Positions 22,064-35,600 of a stretch of 64,000 nt of DNA are shown here, piece by piece. The stretch lies in assembly GCA_032871835.1 (NCBI GenBank), contig CM065301.1, positions 77,284,069-77,348,068 on the forward strand. Reading direction: 5' to 3'. Position 1 is the first letter of the stretch, and each line of letters starts with the position of its first letter. Under the pieces are notes generated by a model. The model searched no databases, was not told the DNA's origin, and saw only the letters and a list, made by a program, of their open reading frames with translations. Source of the stretch: Dipteronia dyeriana (lineage: Eukaryota; Streptophyta; Magnoliopsida; Sapindales; Sapindaceae). The translations under genes were made by a program, and so were the position numbers.

Positions 22064-25048
22064 TTAAAGTGGCTCGATGTTATGTACCGATGAGTGAACA
22101 GACCCAGACCCAGTAAGCCAAGCCACACTTGCATCTCCAGAAGCAGTGGTAGCACCAGCATATTGTTGCACCACCAGAACCGAACCATTAACAAAACTTG
22201 AAGAAACTAACAAATCCCCAGTCACACCAATCTCTTGACAATTATCATTCCAATCTACCAAACCAGCAGTGACTGGTGATTCCACAACTTGTCTACCTAC
22301 AACATACAAATCAAACATTTTATGATCCATTGCTCTTAGCTGAGCAACAGTCTCTTCTCCATTATCGACCACCTTCTCCGAGTAACTCACGTTCTGCTCA
22401 CCTGTCGTCTTCAACCTGAACTCCTGTACATACTCGTTGTCAAGTTTTATTTCCCTCTTCACCTCCGGCGACAATTTTTTATTTTCTTTTACATTATATC
22501 GGGACAGAAACCGTACCACCTTCAATTCAACTAGTTTTTGCCCGGACATCCTCCACGCGTATGCTAACGCTTCCCGGTCATCCGGGCCACCAATGAACAT
22601 CATTTCCAAGCGGTACAGGTCGCGGTGAGGATGTTTTAGTCCTCGGTCCACCAAGATACCCACAGAGCACGGCGCATTGGCTAAAATATTCATGTTAACA
22701 TCATGAAAAGAAGAGTCTGATGATGCCTTGTCTCTTAAAACGACCTCGTCGTCTAACATGGCTTGTTTGTGGAAAGGAAGGATCATAAAGGCTACACGCT
22801 TGTTCTCTGCAAGAATACACACATCCTCGTGCATGGTGAAAAAAGGAGACAGTGAAGTGAGTGATTGAACTGAGAAGGCAACTGGGTTGTGAGTTTCCAA
22901 GTTTTCGAATGCATTGATGATTATATTTGAGTCGGAGTTGTGACTACGACCGTACATTGAAATTGAGGTCTTGCCTGAGCTATGGACAATGAGCATCGGA
23001 GAAGCACGACCTGTTAGTTCTACAAGCTGGAGGGCAAAGACGCTCAGAGGTGAGTTTTTGGCGGCGTTAGAGATGGATAGAAGGTTGATCATGCCTGAAA
23101 CGTTGTGGATCGAGTGGATGCATGTGAGAATTCGGATTTCGTCTGTCGGTTTTGTGCGTTGTATGGTCCTTCCTTCGTATTTGCCTATACGTGTTGAGGT
23201 CTTGTACATGGCAGAAATCGTAGGTCCAACTATACTTGTCATTATCAACAGAGCAACCACCATTACAGTATATTCTTCAACGTGCAAAACCTGAAAGCAC
23301 CATTTTATGTTCTATGGGAAATGGAATCGGGAAAGGAAACTTGATTCCTTTTAGATGCGTGGGACGAATTAAGATCTCTTCCCACCGTAATTCGTAATTT
23401 GTGTGTGAGTCAGGAATTAAATTTCTTTTCCATACTAGGATTCTGACTAGTAAATGCATCTTTAATAAGACCACTCACATCACATCAAATCCGATGATAC
23501 AAGTATTCAGACATATAATGTGATGCAGGGAGAAGGAGATTACCTTTTTATCCCAGCCGATGTTAAGTACGACTACGGCTAAGATGCCTTTGGTGTTCAT
23601 AAGTACTCCAAGAGCAAAACTGTCTCGACTTGGCAAATCAGTGAAGAAACAAACCGAATATGTAGTTAAAATCTTACAAACACAAAGCAAGATCACAACT
23701 AGTCCGGCCCAGAGCCAATTGTTAACAGCATGAACGTTGATTCTCATACCACAAATTGCAAAGAACAACGGAAGCATAATCCCAGAGACAAGGTCTTGAA
23801 ATCTCTCTATAAGCACAGATCGAAGCTCCTTGTTTGGTATTATAATCCCAAAAACAAATGCCCCATTAACAGGGTACGTCCCACATAAATCGGTAACAAA
23901 CGAACATATCACAGCCCCAATTAGAACAAAACACAAGTAGTATTCACTGTCAATGCAACTAGTTTGGTGAAAAATCTTCACAAGAGTTGGACGAACTATG
24001 CATATGCAAATCAAAATGAAGGCAATAGTTGCAGTGATAGCATACAAGGCATTTTCAGGACTACTCGTACGCGTAGGCAGCAAAATGGCCACGAGGATCC
24101 AAGAGCAGAAATCGTTGATAATAGCCATTCGACCGATATCAGAGTGAACGAGCTTGAGTTTCGATAGAATACGAGCAACGACTGGAAAGCCTGTGACTGT
24201 GAGCGTCAAGCCCCAAAAGCAGCAACCACTAGTGTCGATTGTAAGATTTAATAGGCGCCCAGTGAGGAAAAATAAACCAATTCCCCATGCTCATAGGAAT
24301 CACAATTCCAGCTGCGGCCACGCCTAGTTCCCTCTTGTCGGCACCCTTAATTGAGGTTATGTCCATTTCCAAACCAACTAAGAATATGTAGAAATCTAGG
24401 GCCATGTGTGCTACGGTTTCTAGCGTCATAACTGCTGTAAGAGGAAACAATAGGGAAAAATATGGTCATCCCCAACAACGATGGACCTATCACCACCCCA
24501 CCCTGTATATAAATTGAAAACTATGTTAAATATTACTTGTGCACAGTATGCAAGCATTGATACATGTATATAAGAGACGAGAAATGTTTCCTGTGCTTTG
24601 CATATCACGTATACATCCAATTCAAAATCATATCATGTTATATAAATAATCAGATGCATGTCATATGACACAATAGAAATAGCAAGGTTGGACGTACCAG
24701 GTCAGCAATTGCACAAAGAATTTAGTAAATATTTTCTGGATAATTTCTACAAAAATACATGCATGCTCGTGTATTTATTGTTATTTATTTTACAATCAAA
24801 TTAATATAGAACAGGAACCTTAATAAAAGGTAATTAAGAATCTTACTTACAAGAATGTCAGTGACAAAAAGAGGTTGGTGAAGAGGTTTGAGAATGAAGA
24901 AGAGGGAGCGAGCGAAGAAAAGGACAACGGCGAGCTGTGTAATAAGCAGAGGGAGGGATTCCACAAGGGGGTTTTGGCTGTGCCAGATGCCATTGGTGGT
25001 GGTGATATTCAAAACGTGACAAGCGTGATGAAATGAATTCATCGCCAT
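22064..25048 (-). pseudogene. CHX-type cation/H+ exchanger, two frameshifts
   Basis: Three exons, 25048-24851, 24502-23544 and 23290-22064, have GT-AG junctions. The protein would have about 793 residues, the usual size for plant CHX (CPA2) exchangers, which move K+ or similar cations against H+ in endomembranes or the plasma membrane. Visible marks are GPSLLG, LETVAHMALDFYIFLVGLEMD, LTVTGFPVVARILSKLKL, NTKGILAVVVLNIG and a long soluble C-terminal domain ending near SVLVVQQY. The start ATG (MAMNSFHH) was chosen because the longer frame begins with a non-ATG codon. Two 1-base insertions shift exon 2: one near 24449-24456, one in the C4 run at 24283-24286. Removing both restores one frame through all exons. 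It is either a young pseudogene or a gene with two sequence errors. Confidence 0.85.
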
Positions 25049-26442
25049 TTTCCTTCTCTTTGCGGCCACCGTTCGCGAGCGCCGGTCAGTCCACACATGG
25101 ATTAAAGGGAAAGAAAAGAGAAAAGGGTTGGTTAGGGTGCATAACCGTAGAGAATTTGTAATAACAAAACAAAGTTTTGTTTCGACAACTTTTAAGTAGT
25201 TTGGAGTTGAAATCAGTTTGAGTCGTTGCTGTTATGGTTACAACTTACAAGTTACAACATGTCAACAACACGTGATATGTCTGGCCCTCCTCACTTATTG
25301 GGCCTAAACTTGGATTATGTACAACATCAATTCCCATTTCATAGTTTATAAAGGTAAAAATTTCAAAGAAAAACTAATACTGTAATAGAAAATATGAGAT
25401 ACCATTGAAATTTTCAATTGAGAGAAAAATGACTTTTATTCTGTAAAAACAAATTGGTGAAAGATTCAATTTCATATCAAATAGATACAGATAATAATGT
25501 ATATATAGATATATTTTATGTTTCGATTGAAAATCAAAGACATTTTAACTATTTTGAAACTCGATTTAACTTACTTGAAATTTTGATTTAAATTTACGAG
25601 TTTAACATTTTATTGTTCATTTGTTTTTAAACAACAATTATTGTTTACACATATTGGTATATGTTTACGAATGTTAAAATAAAAATAAATGAATTATGAA
25701 TGATTAAATATTAAAGTTACAAACTAGATCAAAAATTAAATAAATATTATTTAAACATTAAAATTAGTACAAATATTAATTAATGTTTTATTAGAAATAC
25801 TAGCTACATTAATTTGGGATTTTAGAAAAGGGGTCAAACTCAAACTCGTAACATCTTAGTGTATATGTGACTAAGGATGACAACGGGTCGGATCAGTGGT
25901 GCCCCATATCCGAAACCTATTTTACATTAGTTGCTCCAAACCTGACCCATTCCCCAATTGGGTTTTTGTTTTCCATCAAAAACTCATAATTTGTTTTTCC
26001 TTTTATATTTTTAAAAAATATTTATATAATAGCCGAGTCAAATGGAACTGGTCATACTCGACCCGATAAAAAACCGAGTCAAAAAAGTTTGACCCATACC
26101 TAACCCTACTCCCATTTTTAGTGCTTCAAACCTACCTCAAATGGATCGAAACGGTTTGAGACAGGTCGAAGATTTTTACCATCACCAAATATGAGGGTTA
26201 AACCACTAGATTAACCTCAATCTTGTCTTATTAGAATATTTGTTATCAAATGAACAAAACTAATTAAAGGAAAGATTTGAAATGAAATTAATCTTTAAAA
26301 TGGACAAGATAAACTCTCAAAATATCTTTGCTACAACACTTTTAAGGCAAGCCAAACTCTTATCTCTTCCCCCCAACTCCAATATCCAACTATCCAAGTA
26401 ACTAGTCCAAACTGCAAAGACAAGCAGACTGAGCTAGAAAAA
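25049..26442. other. Shared upstream region of the divergent CHX and Ycf23 genes
   Basis: The two genes are transcribed away from each other. Apart from the repeat at 25870-26190 the spacer is AT-rich and has no gene. No clear TATA box decides either start. Confidence 0.5.
25870..26190. repeat. hAT-type MITE-like repeat
   Basis: It begins ctaaggatgacaacgggtcg and carries inverted GGGTCGG and CGACCC stretches (actcgacccgataaa, aaccgagtcaaaaaagt), a style common to small plant hAT elements. The right end is decayed and no duplication was found. Confidence 0.4.
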
Positions 26443-28756
26443 ATGCATTCCACAATTAGCATGGCAGTTTCACCTTCTTCTTTGCAAACCCTATTGAAAC
26501 CATATTATAACCACAACCCTCTTCTTCTCTCCAACTTCCTGATCTCTTCATCAAAGCCATCTTCAATTTCTCTCAAAACAAGACCTTCTTTAACTACCAA
26601 AGCACTTCTCTCATCTGACAAAGACTCTGTCTTGAAGGAATTTCGCCAACGAACAGCTCTCAAGGTACTTTAGCAACTCACCCACTTCTCCTTTTCTCAA
26701 ATTATTATTAATTGAAGTTTTCATAATTACCTTAATTTTTGACGCAATTGGGTCTCTGCAGATTATTTCAGGTTTGCTTAATTTTGACAAAGACAATGTT
26801 GCTTCAGTGGTTACAGCTGCAGATAAGGTTATAGCTATCTTCATTATGTATAGTTTTTCCAATAGTTACATGTTTTTAGATTGAAAAAAATGCACAACTT
26901 TTGGCAGATTATATTGAATTAGTGTTTCATACTAACTTCTACAAGCTGTTAGTTATTTGCTTACTTTGGATTATCATTCCTTGCCCAGAAACTTTTCTGA
27001 CAATTGAGAGTTAAATTATCTACAGACATGAAATGTTAGTCAATTTGATTGTAATTTTATGGTGCACTTTATTACCGACCAACAGACCCAAAAGTTTAGA
27101 TGGATTGAAAATGGTCCGACAATAATATTTAAGCACTCTAATTAACACACCATCTCTCACTTGCAAGACCAACGGACTTGTCACGTGGCTTAAACCCAAA
27201 TACAAAGCAAATTCAGATAACAAATAACCAATTCAAATATAATCACATGGGAGACTCAAACCTATGCCTCCCTGGCTCTAACGTAATGTAAATATAAGAG
27301 AAGATAATAATTTTATTACTGTGATGATAATTCTATTACAATAGTTTCATCAAATTGTAAAGTGTCCTTCATTACCATATTGTAAAGTTTCTACTACTTG
27401 ATTCTTTCACAAGTCGGAGGTCATTACTCCCCCAAATTCGTGCTATAATTTTCTAACAGTACTATACTTAATCACACATGCAGGGAGGAGCAACTCATGT
27501 GGATATAGCTTGTGACCCGGAGTTAGTGAAGCTGGCTGTTAGCTTAACTTCTCTACCAGTAAATTCTCAGTCATTCTTGTTTTATGAATATAATTAATTA
27601 AGCTAATCCTTAAAAGGGTACCTTGATTATTGTTTTTCCCATCATATTTTTACCGATAACTATTTGCAGGTATGTGTTTCCTCAGTGGATCCAGCATCAT
27701 TTTCAGCAGCTGTCGATGCAGGAGCATTAATGGTTTGATCAATACTTGTTAACTATCATCAAAACGATTTCATAAGCTTGAATGTGTGACCAACTTGCCT
27801 TATTAGTGGAATAATGTCTGATGTAGGTTGAGATTGGAAATTATGATTCATTTTATGAGATGGGCAGAGTTTTTTTTCCAGATGAGGTATCAAGGTTTAT
27901 AACATGTCACCGAAATTACGTATACATTCATGATCTCTCTTTCGTAATTCTGCCGTGCATATATGCAGATACTGAAGCTTACAAAGGAGACTAAGAGGAT
28001 TCTTCCATCTGTGACTCTATCGGTCACTGTGCCTCACACGCTTAGCCTCCCTGATCAGGTTACTAACAGCGATTTTTCTTGAGGATTCCGTGTATCATAT
28101 CAGCGCCATTCATTTGTTTTGAATTGAGCTTTTGTGTGTTCAATAGGTCAAGCTTGCAGAGCTGCTAGAACAGGAAGGTGTTGACATCATCCAAACAGAA
28201 GGAGGAAAATGTTCCAATCCTTCAAAATCTGGTGTTCTTGGCTTGCTTGAGAAGGTAAAATATATGCATTTCCTAAAAATTCTTGATAAGTAAATTCGTA
28301 TAAAGCACTTCCCAGTGGTTTTATACAAAGCAGTCCATTTACAAACTTAATTCGGTTTTCTTGGAAGTTGTTAATAATGTTGTTGATCACAGGCAACACC
28401 AACATTAGCCGCGGCATATTCTATTTCAAGGGCTGTGAAGATTCCGGTTATGTGTGCATCCGGAATAAGTGTAGTTACAGCACCAATGGCCATTACTGCA
28501 GGGGCGGCGGGTGTGGTACGTAGTCTCTAAACAAAATTGATAACGTGAAGCCAATAATCCATCATCGATAAGTTATTTCGCATATAGAATAACTAACTAA
28601 TGTTATCGTTGTTTTTCTATACAGGGTGTTGGCTCTGCAATTAACAAGCTTAACGATGTTGTTGCAATGATCGCAGAGGTCAGAAGCATTGCCAACTCAC
28701 TAAACATCTCAGCCAATAGACAGAATGCGTCTGAAGAAGAATCTCTGAAACACTAA
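26443..28756 (+). CDS. ycf23: Ycf23 homologue, plastid (DUF561 family)
   Basis: Nine exons join in phase: 26443-26664, 26762-26827, 27484-27558, 27670-27732, 27827-27886, 27969-28058, 28147-28254, 28393-28515 and 28625-28756. They give 312 residues. The first 50 or so are Ser/Thr/Pro-rich with few acidic residues, a likely chloroplast transit peptide. The mature part has the conserved Ycf23 marks: GGATHVDIACDPELVKLA, VCVSSVDP, VEIGNYDSFYE, ILPSVTLSVTVPHTL, GVDIIQTEGG, PTLAAAYSIS, IPVMCASGISVVTAPMAI and GVGSAINKLN. These repeat lengths suggest an aldolase-like barrel, but the biochemical role is unknown. In red algae and cyanobacteria the gene is plastid- or genome-encoded; here it is nuclear. 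ATG 26461 (MAVS) is an alternative start. The coding frame is intact. Confidence 0.9.
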
Positions 28757-29006
28757 AAGTCTAAAACATAGAACTTCCGGAGGCGGTTCTAGGCCTGACC
28801 TTGCTAGGGTGGGCTGCTAGGGTGGGCTACTAGGGTAGCTACAGCCCATCCTTTTCTTTTTTTTTTTTTTTTTAAGTAATTTAAATAGTTTTAAACATGT
28901 CCATTTAATTATAAGTATATCCTAATCAAATTCCGATTCTATCTTAGTTTATCATATTTTTCTTTATCTTTATAGTAGCTAAATAACTTATACATCAAAT
29001 TCATTA
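28757..29006. other. 3' region of ycf23 with TE-end-like sequence
   Basis: At 28780-28855 the stretch gaggcggttctaggcctgac and a poly-T run resemble the GGCGGA...GGGC ends of small plant transposons, but no partner end was found. Confidence 0.3.
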
Positions 29007-29007
29007 A

Positions 29008-29765
29008 GGTTCAGTTTGGGATTGCTTCCTAGACTGCTTTTGGAGCTTGAAAGTGCTTCTAAAGTTGGTCTGGGGTGTTTGTTAAAATTTATGGAAAGTG
29101 TTTCTGGTCTCTTTTGGCTTCAGGCTTCCTCCGCAGTAGAAATTGGAAAGCTACAAATTGATGCTTTTAGAAATCAACTTCCTAGAAAGAAGAAATGAAA
29201 ACACATTCAATAATCTTATTAATGTTTTTTTTTCCAAATTTACTATTTTATCCCTTACCTTTTATGAAATTTACCACATAACAAAACACGCACTTAGCAT
29301 TTATTATTTTATTTACAATTTATTATAATATATACTTTGCTATTTAGGTGTTGTCTATTTCAATTGTGTAATCTTATGAATCTTTGAATCAAATTATGTT
29401 AGTTTTCTTGATATATTCACAATATATGTGGCAATAGTTTAAAAAATATATTAAAACAAAATTATATATTTTTTAACAAAATTTATTTATTTATTTTATA
29501 ACAAGTTTGTAGTCATATAAAAATAAAATAAAATATTTATTTTTAAATCATCTTAAATATTCATTTTTGTCATTTCTAGTAATTTTGTATACTCAAAACA
29601 CTTTTTTACCAAACAAAATTGAAATTGTTTTTGGTTCTCATAGTACTTTAAAAATCAGTTTACCAAACACTCAACTGATTCTTCTCACAGCAAATCCAAA
29701 AGTAATTCCCCCACAGTATAATCAAAAGCAATTTTCCCCACAGCACAGCAATGTTAAACTGGGAT
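29008..29765. mobile_element. Harbinger-like MITE, 758 bp
   Basis: The left end GGTTCAGTTTGGGATTGC pairs with the right end, whose reverse reads ATCCCAGTTTAACATTGC. TAA flanks both sides, fitting the 3-bp TTA/TAA target site of PIF/Harbinger elements. Inner ends also match loosely (GTGTTTGTTAAAATTTATGG against GTGTTTGGTAAACTGATTT). There is no coding capacity. Confidence 0.55.
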
Positions 29766-29950
29766 TAAGCCTCGTTATATTTCTTTAACCAAATAAAAGA
29801 TAAAATTGAGAAATTTTAATCCTTTACTAACTTAAAAATCAATCTTCATATCTCCAAGAATTTCAATTTTATAAGTTTTTATAGCATTTGGATTTATGAA
29901 GATGTACAAATATGACAAGAGAAAACAGTAAGTGTTTTTTAAAAATAATA

Positions 29951-30254
29951 TGGAAAGAGTATTCATTAATAAATTTTGTTACTTTAAACAATCCGGAAAG
30001 AGTATTTATTAATAAAGTTTATTCATGTCAGCACTGTTATATATTATATTCCTCAATACAATTAACAATTATAATTATATGTATAGAGTATTTATTAATA
30101 AAGTTTATTCATGTTAGCACTGTTAATATTATATTCCTCAATACAATTAACAATTATAATTATATGTATAGAGTATTTATTAATAAAGTTTGTTCATGTT
30201 TCCTCAATACAATTAACAATTATAATTATAATTATATATATATATATATATATA
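29951..30254. repeat. Tandem repeat, about 88-bp unit, and TA microsatellite
   Basis: Two nearly identical units start gagtatttattaataaag and end tataattatatgtata. They are flanked by a partial copy before and a shortened copy after that lacks part of the middle. A (TA)n run at about 30232-30254 closes the block. Confidence 0.8.
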
Positions 30255-31003
30255 GTCCGATGGTAACCATACTTTTCAATATTTATTGAGAATTTGAGAT
30301 TTTTGTTTAATATTTTTTGTTTTTTGTTTTGCTTCCCATCTTCTATCTTTTGAGATGGATGATAGGGTTTTTTTATATATAAAAATCTATCTCAATTTTT
30401 TAATTTATTTATGAAATTTGTAATTTTATTAAATTAAGGATAATAGGAGAATTTTTTTTTCCATTTTTACACAATCAATTTTTAAATTAAATGTCACAAC
30501 TCACAACTAACAACGGGGAGGGGTGTGAGTGCTAAACCCACAAAACCATCTATAAAAAGTGTTATTTGAATCTATTTTCACTATAAATAAATATAACTCG
30601 AAAAACTCTTTACAATTGAGATTAAAATTACATAATAAATTAAACTTAACTAGTTATTTGTAAAATAGTTTACCTAATAAATTCCCAAAGGGTTTATTAA
30701 AAAAAAAATAGAAGAGAAATCTATATCAATACCATACATTAATCATAATTAATATTTTATAGTTTCTATTACAAATATGGAGAGAAACTTCGATGTAACC
30801 AATGTAGTCTCAATCGCATTGTGTCATTTGTCACAAACTCGCATGGCATTCATAATTAAGCGTAGAAAATTTCCTTCAAGAATGTAGCTTTGTTAGTAGA
30901 TAAACGAGGTTGAGATTTGAACAAATCACAAATGATTTTTAAATCAGCTCGAATCATATCTATTATATATAAGGAGAACTTTAAAACTAATTATAAAATT
31001 AGT
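30255..31003. other. AT-rich intergenic region
   Basis: No gene or clear repeat is seen. Confidence 0.5.
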
Positions 31004-32266
31004 GGGTTAATTGTTTTTACTCAAAATTAGTATTTTTATTGTTTCTACCAAAATACCCACTATTTGGACAAAATTACCATATATATATATTCTTTTTCTT
31101 TTTTTTTTCTTTTTTTTTTCTTTTTTTTCTTCCAAAACAAAAACTTTTTCCCCTTTTTTTTTCTATTTATTCTTCTCCTTCCTAGATCTTTAGTATTCTT
31201 CTTCTTCTTCCCGGATGTGCTTAATTGTATTAGACTTGGGGTGTTTAATTTGGTGATGCTCTAGTGTGTTTAGTTGATTTTTCATGGTGTATTTTATTGT
31301 GTTAGATTTGGTGTTGCTCTGATGTGTTTAATTGATTTTCCACGGTGTGTTTAATTGAGTTGTCATAGTGTGTCTAATTGAGTTGTCCTAGTATAATTAA
31401 TTGGTCTCCTTGGTGAGTTTAATTGAGTTGTTCTTGTGTGTTTAATTGGTCTATCATGATGTGTTTAATTGAGTTGTTGCAGTGTGTTAATTGATTTACG
31501 ACTGATGTGTTTAATTAGTTTACATTTGTGTGTTTAATTGGTCTGTCCTTATGTGTTTAATTGGTGATCTGATGTGTTTAAAGAAATAAAAAAAGTTTAA
31601 CAAAAAAACATAATTTGGAAAAAAAAAATTAACAAACATATTCTGGAAAATTTCAAAATCAACAAAACATGAAAATTTTCTTTAAACAAAATCAAATCTG
31701 AAAAAGAAAAATTAACAAACATAATCTGAAAAAAAAAATTAAATCTGGAACCATAATCTATAAAATTTTCAAATAGAAAAAAAACATAATCTGATTTTTT
31801 TTTAAATCTAGAAACATAATCTGTAAATTTTTCAAAATAAAAAATACCTAGAATTTGTTAAAATCTATAAAAAAAAAAATTAAAACAAAACGAAATCTGA
31901 TTTATTTTTTAAACAAACAATACCCAAACTTAAACACAATCACAACCACCCTTAAAATCAACAATTAACATTCAAATTCGAACCACAACTCAACAATGTA
32001 AACCAAAGGAGAGAGGAGGAACAAAAAAAAATGCCTCGATTAAAGAGGAGATAGACACGAGAGAGATTTGATTGTAAAAAATAAATTATGGTGGAGAAGG
32101 GATTGAATGGCCTGAGAGAGAATGAAGGAGGACAGAGAACGGACAAAAAAATGATTTTGACAAAAGAGAGAGAAGAGGTAAACAAAGTAATAATGAGCAT
32201 TTAAATCTTTATAGTTAATTATATAAAAACAATAAAAATACTAATATATGATAAAAATAATAAGTC
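31004..32266. mobile_element. Non-autonomous inverted-repeat element with internal array
   Basis: A perfect 19-bp inverted match, attagtatttttattgttt at 31026-31044 and its reverse at 32227-32245, continues outward as an imperfect repeat (ttaattgtttttactc against ttattatttttatcat). The interior has a CT-rich stretch, a degenerate tandem array and no gene. This layout matches small MULEs, but exact ends and duplication were not resolved. Confidence 0.45.
31190..31590. repeat. Degenerate tandem array, about 24-bp unit (TGTGTTTAATTG core)
   Basis: About fifteen units with the core tgtgtttaattg, followed by variable -gtctgtcctta or -agttgtcat, run head to tail within the 31004-32266 element. Confidence 0.75.
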
Positions 32267-32470
32267 GGTCTAAATGTCTAGTAATTCAAATTACCCATTA
32301 AAAATAGTATCAAATTTGTATTTGACAGATCAAATTGGGTATAGGCCACAGGCCATAGGGACAGGATGGTCAATCGCACGTGTAAGAGGAGGCATTGAAT
32401 CAGCAGAAATGCAGAGAGCAGTAGCTCAACTCCCATCTACTTCCCTTACACTCAACATTTATCTTCCACT

Positions 32471-32478
32471 TATATAAA
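32471..32478 (+). promoter_or_regulatory. TATA box of the KAS I gene
   Basis: TATATAAA lies 123-130 bp before the ATG at 32601, with a leader of about 95 bp. It is only about 200 bp from the end of the upstream repeat element. Confidence 0.55.
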
Positions 32479-32600
32479 CTATAATCTGATATATATTTTT
32501 TCAAATCTACTTGCGAATTTGTGATAGTCACTATTGTCTTCATTTTCTCTTCAAAAACCCATCTGCTTCGTTATCATCGCCTCTCGCACGACACACAAAA

Positions 32601-35600
32601 ATGCAGTCTCTTCAATCTTCTTCTCTACATGCTTCTTCATTAAACCCACTTCGCAAAAATACCAACAACTTCAATCTATCCAACAATGCCAGACCCACTA
32701 CCAAGAGAGTCTCTTTCATCAGAGCTTCTTCTTCTTCTTCTTCTACTACCTCACCTCCCAAGCGCCAAAAGGACCCCAAAAAGCGAGTCGTCATTACTGG
32801 TATGGGTCTCGTCTCTGTTTTCGGCAATGATGTCGATGGTTACTACGATAAATTGTTGTCTGGTGAGAGTGGGATCACTCTTATCGACCGCTTCGATGCC
32901 AGCAAGTTTCCCACTCGATTCGGTGGTCAGATCCGAGGGTTTTCTGCTGAGGGATACATTGATGGAAAGAATGATCGCAGACTCGATGATTGTTTGAGGT
33001 ACTGCATTGTTGCTGGTAAGAAGGCGCTTGAAGATGCAGATCTCGGTGGGGATAAATTGAACAAGGTTAGTTCCATCGATTTCTTTTTTTGGGGTGTTGG
33101 TTTTGTGAATAATGAGGTGGGTTTCTGGTTTAGTGTCAATCTGTGTTGGAATTTTGTGGGATTGTGATCATGTATATATTTGTACTTGTATCAGCGGGCG
33201 CCTTTGATTGATTTCGTTGTTTAGTGAGGTGGGGTTGTGCTTTAATGGCGTTTGCTTTAGTGGGTTTTATTTTATTTTATTTAGTTTTCATATTATGTGT
33301 ATATATGGTTGTGCTTGATTGATTGTGCTTTTTAGCTATTGAATTACAGATCCAAGAAATGTTCATTTGCCAATTTGCGGTGCGAAGTTTATGCATGCAA
33401 GAATTCCTTTATTTTTAAGTTTGTTAAGGGACATATTAGACATGTGTGTTTGTTTCCGTTACAATCAATTATTTATTTACACACACTCATTTCAGCTGAA
33501 TAAGCAGTGCTGTTTGATTGAATTAATTAATCTGTTTCCATTAACATGACTCTTTTGCAAATCATCAATTTGGTATGCGTCCACGTAAATTGAGTGCCCT
33601 GCAATCTTGCACTGAAGTCTGGCCAAAAACTTTTGGCTTCCACTCTTTTTTCTGTCTTTTAGTTTCTCCAATCACTTTGTAGATATACTAGTATATGTTC
33701 GGTAAACAAAGCAAGGTATTTCAATTCTTCCAGTAGGAAATATAAGGTTTTTGAATTCTAGGATGCATTTTTGTTGAATGCGAGAGGTACCTACATATTT
33801 TGGCTCATATAGTATTATGTTAGGGGACTTCAACCGTATGAATAAAATGGTTAGAATTTAGTTTAACTACATATCTTGCAAATTTTCCTCTTAGAGGCAT
33901 TACGTGATAAATTCTTCAATAAAGTTAATGAATCCCAATGTTTTCTGAGACCCTGAATTGTTCCTAATGAGTTTAGATGGTTTAGCTCGGGTATATGGTT
34001 CTATTACCCCCATCTGGATTTTCTTGGTGCACTTAACTTTTCCCCTTGGCATAGGCAAAGTGGTATATTATTTTTTCCTACCCTGTGGTTAGGCATGGCT
34101 AATGTCTACATTTTTTAGCTTTGAATAAGAATAACTAATGTCTACATTTTTCTACCCTGTGCTTAAAAGTATTCCCTTGAATTTGACTTTTATTGTTATT
34201 CATGTAATTCTGAGTATTTCCAGCGGCTATCTGAAAATTAAAAATAGACAATGCGCTTTGTTCTGTCACTATTCACTAGGTTGGTCTGGATTTTGTAAAT
34301 TACTTTTGTCTTACTTGGGCACTAAGTGGCTTTGAGTTGGGCAATGGATTTTGTGGACTAAGCCTGGTGTGTGTTCATGGTTTGGCTCCAAAAGCTCATG
34401 GTGGCTGCTTTTTCCGACTGGGTTGTACCTTTTTTTTTTTTTGCAACTTACTAGGTTGGCCCAGTTACAGGCATTAAATCCGCTTTATCTCCTCCATATC
34501 TTTAGGTGGAGCTAATTTGTGGGTTATTTGACTTTCATTTTCGAAATATCATTCAGTGAAAATTATTGCCTTTGTTTTGACTATACAAGTTTTACAAAAT
34601 GCACATAGAAAGAAAATCATGATTAGATTCAGTTGTATCTTTCTCTGAATTCAATTTTCATCTTTAAATATCTGTTGCTTATGAACTGCATGTGATTAAT
34701 CAATGTTCTCTTGTTTTTTGTTTTTTTCCTTTGCTTTGGAGGAAAGAGTTTTTGTTTTAACGTTTCATTAATATTGGGGATTTCATGGTCATTGCAGATC
34801 GATAAGGAGAGAGCTGGGGTGCTCGTGGGAACAGGAATGGGTGGTCTTACAGTCTTTTCTGATGGTGTTAAGGCTCTAATAGAAAAAGGTCACAGGAAGA
34901 TAACCCCATTCTTCATTCCTTATGCTATAACAAACATGGGTTCTGCTTTGCTTGCAATTGACCTGGGTTTTATGGGTCCAAATTATTCAATTTCAACTGC
35001 TTGTGCTACCTCCAATTATTGCTTTTATGCTGCTGCCAATCACATTCGTCGCGGTGAGGCTGATATGATGATTGCTGGTGGAACTGAAGCAGCCATTATT
35101 CCTATCGGATTGGGGGGTTTTGTTGCATGTAGGGCGTTATCTCAGCGAAATGATGATCCAAAAACTGCTTCAAGGCCATGGGACAAAGATAGAGATGGTT
35201 TTGTTATGGGTGAAGGTGCTGGAGTATTGGTAAGCTTGCATTTGTAATTATGCAAAGGGTAGATCATAGGAAATTAATAGTTTGTCCACTTTCAGTAATA
35301 GTTTGGGTACTTAAAATTTTCCTTCCAGTTACACAACGCTTGTTGTGAGAGTTAATACTTTCTTCGCAGGTGATGGAGAGTTTAGAACATGCAATGAAAC
35401 GTGGTGTACCCATTATCGCAGAGTACTTGGGAGGTGCTGTTAACTGTGATGCTTATCATATGACTGACCCAAGAGCTGATGGGCTTGGAGTGTCTTCATG
35501 CATTGAAAGCAGCTTAGTAGATGCCGGTGTGTCACCAGAGGAGGCAAGTCTCTTTATATTTTTGGCATACCAGTCCTCTTATGCTTCAATTTTTGTTTGC

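Noticed and set aside
27080..27290. Possible reversed SINE in ycf23 intron 2 (B-box-like ggtttgagtctcccatgtg on the minus strand)
   Set aside because: No A box at the right distance and no second copy in the window; too weak to list.
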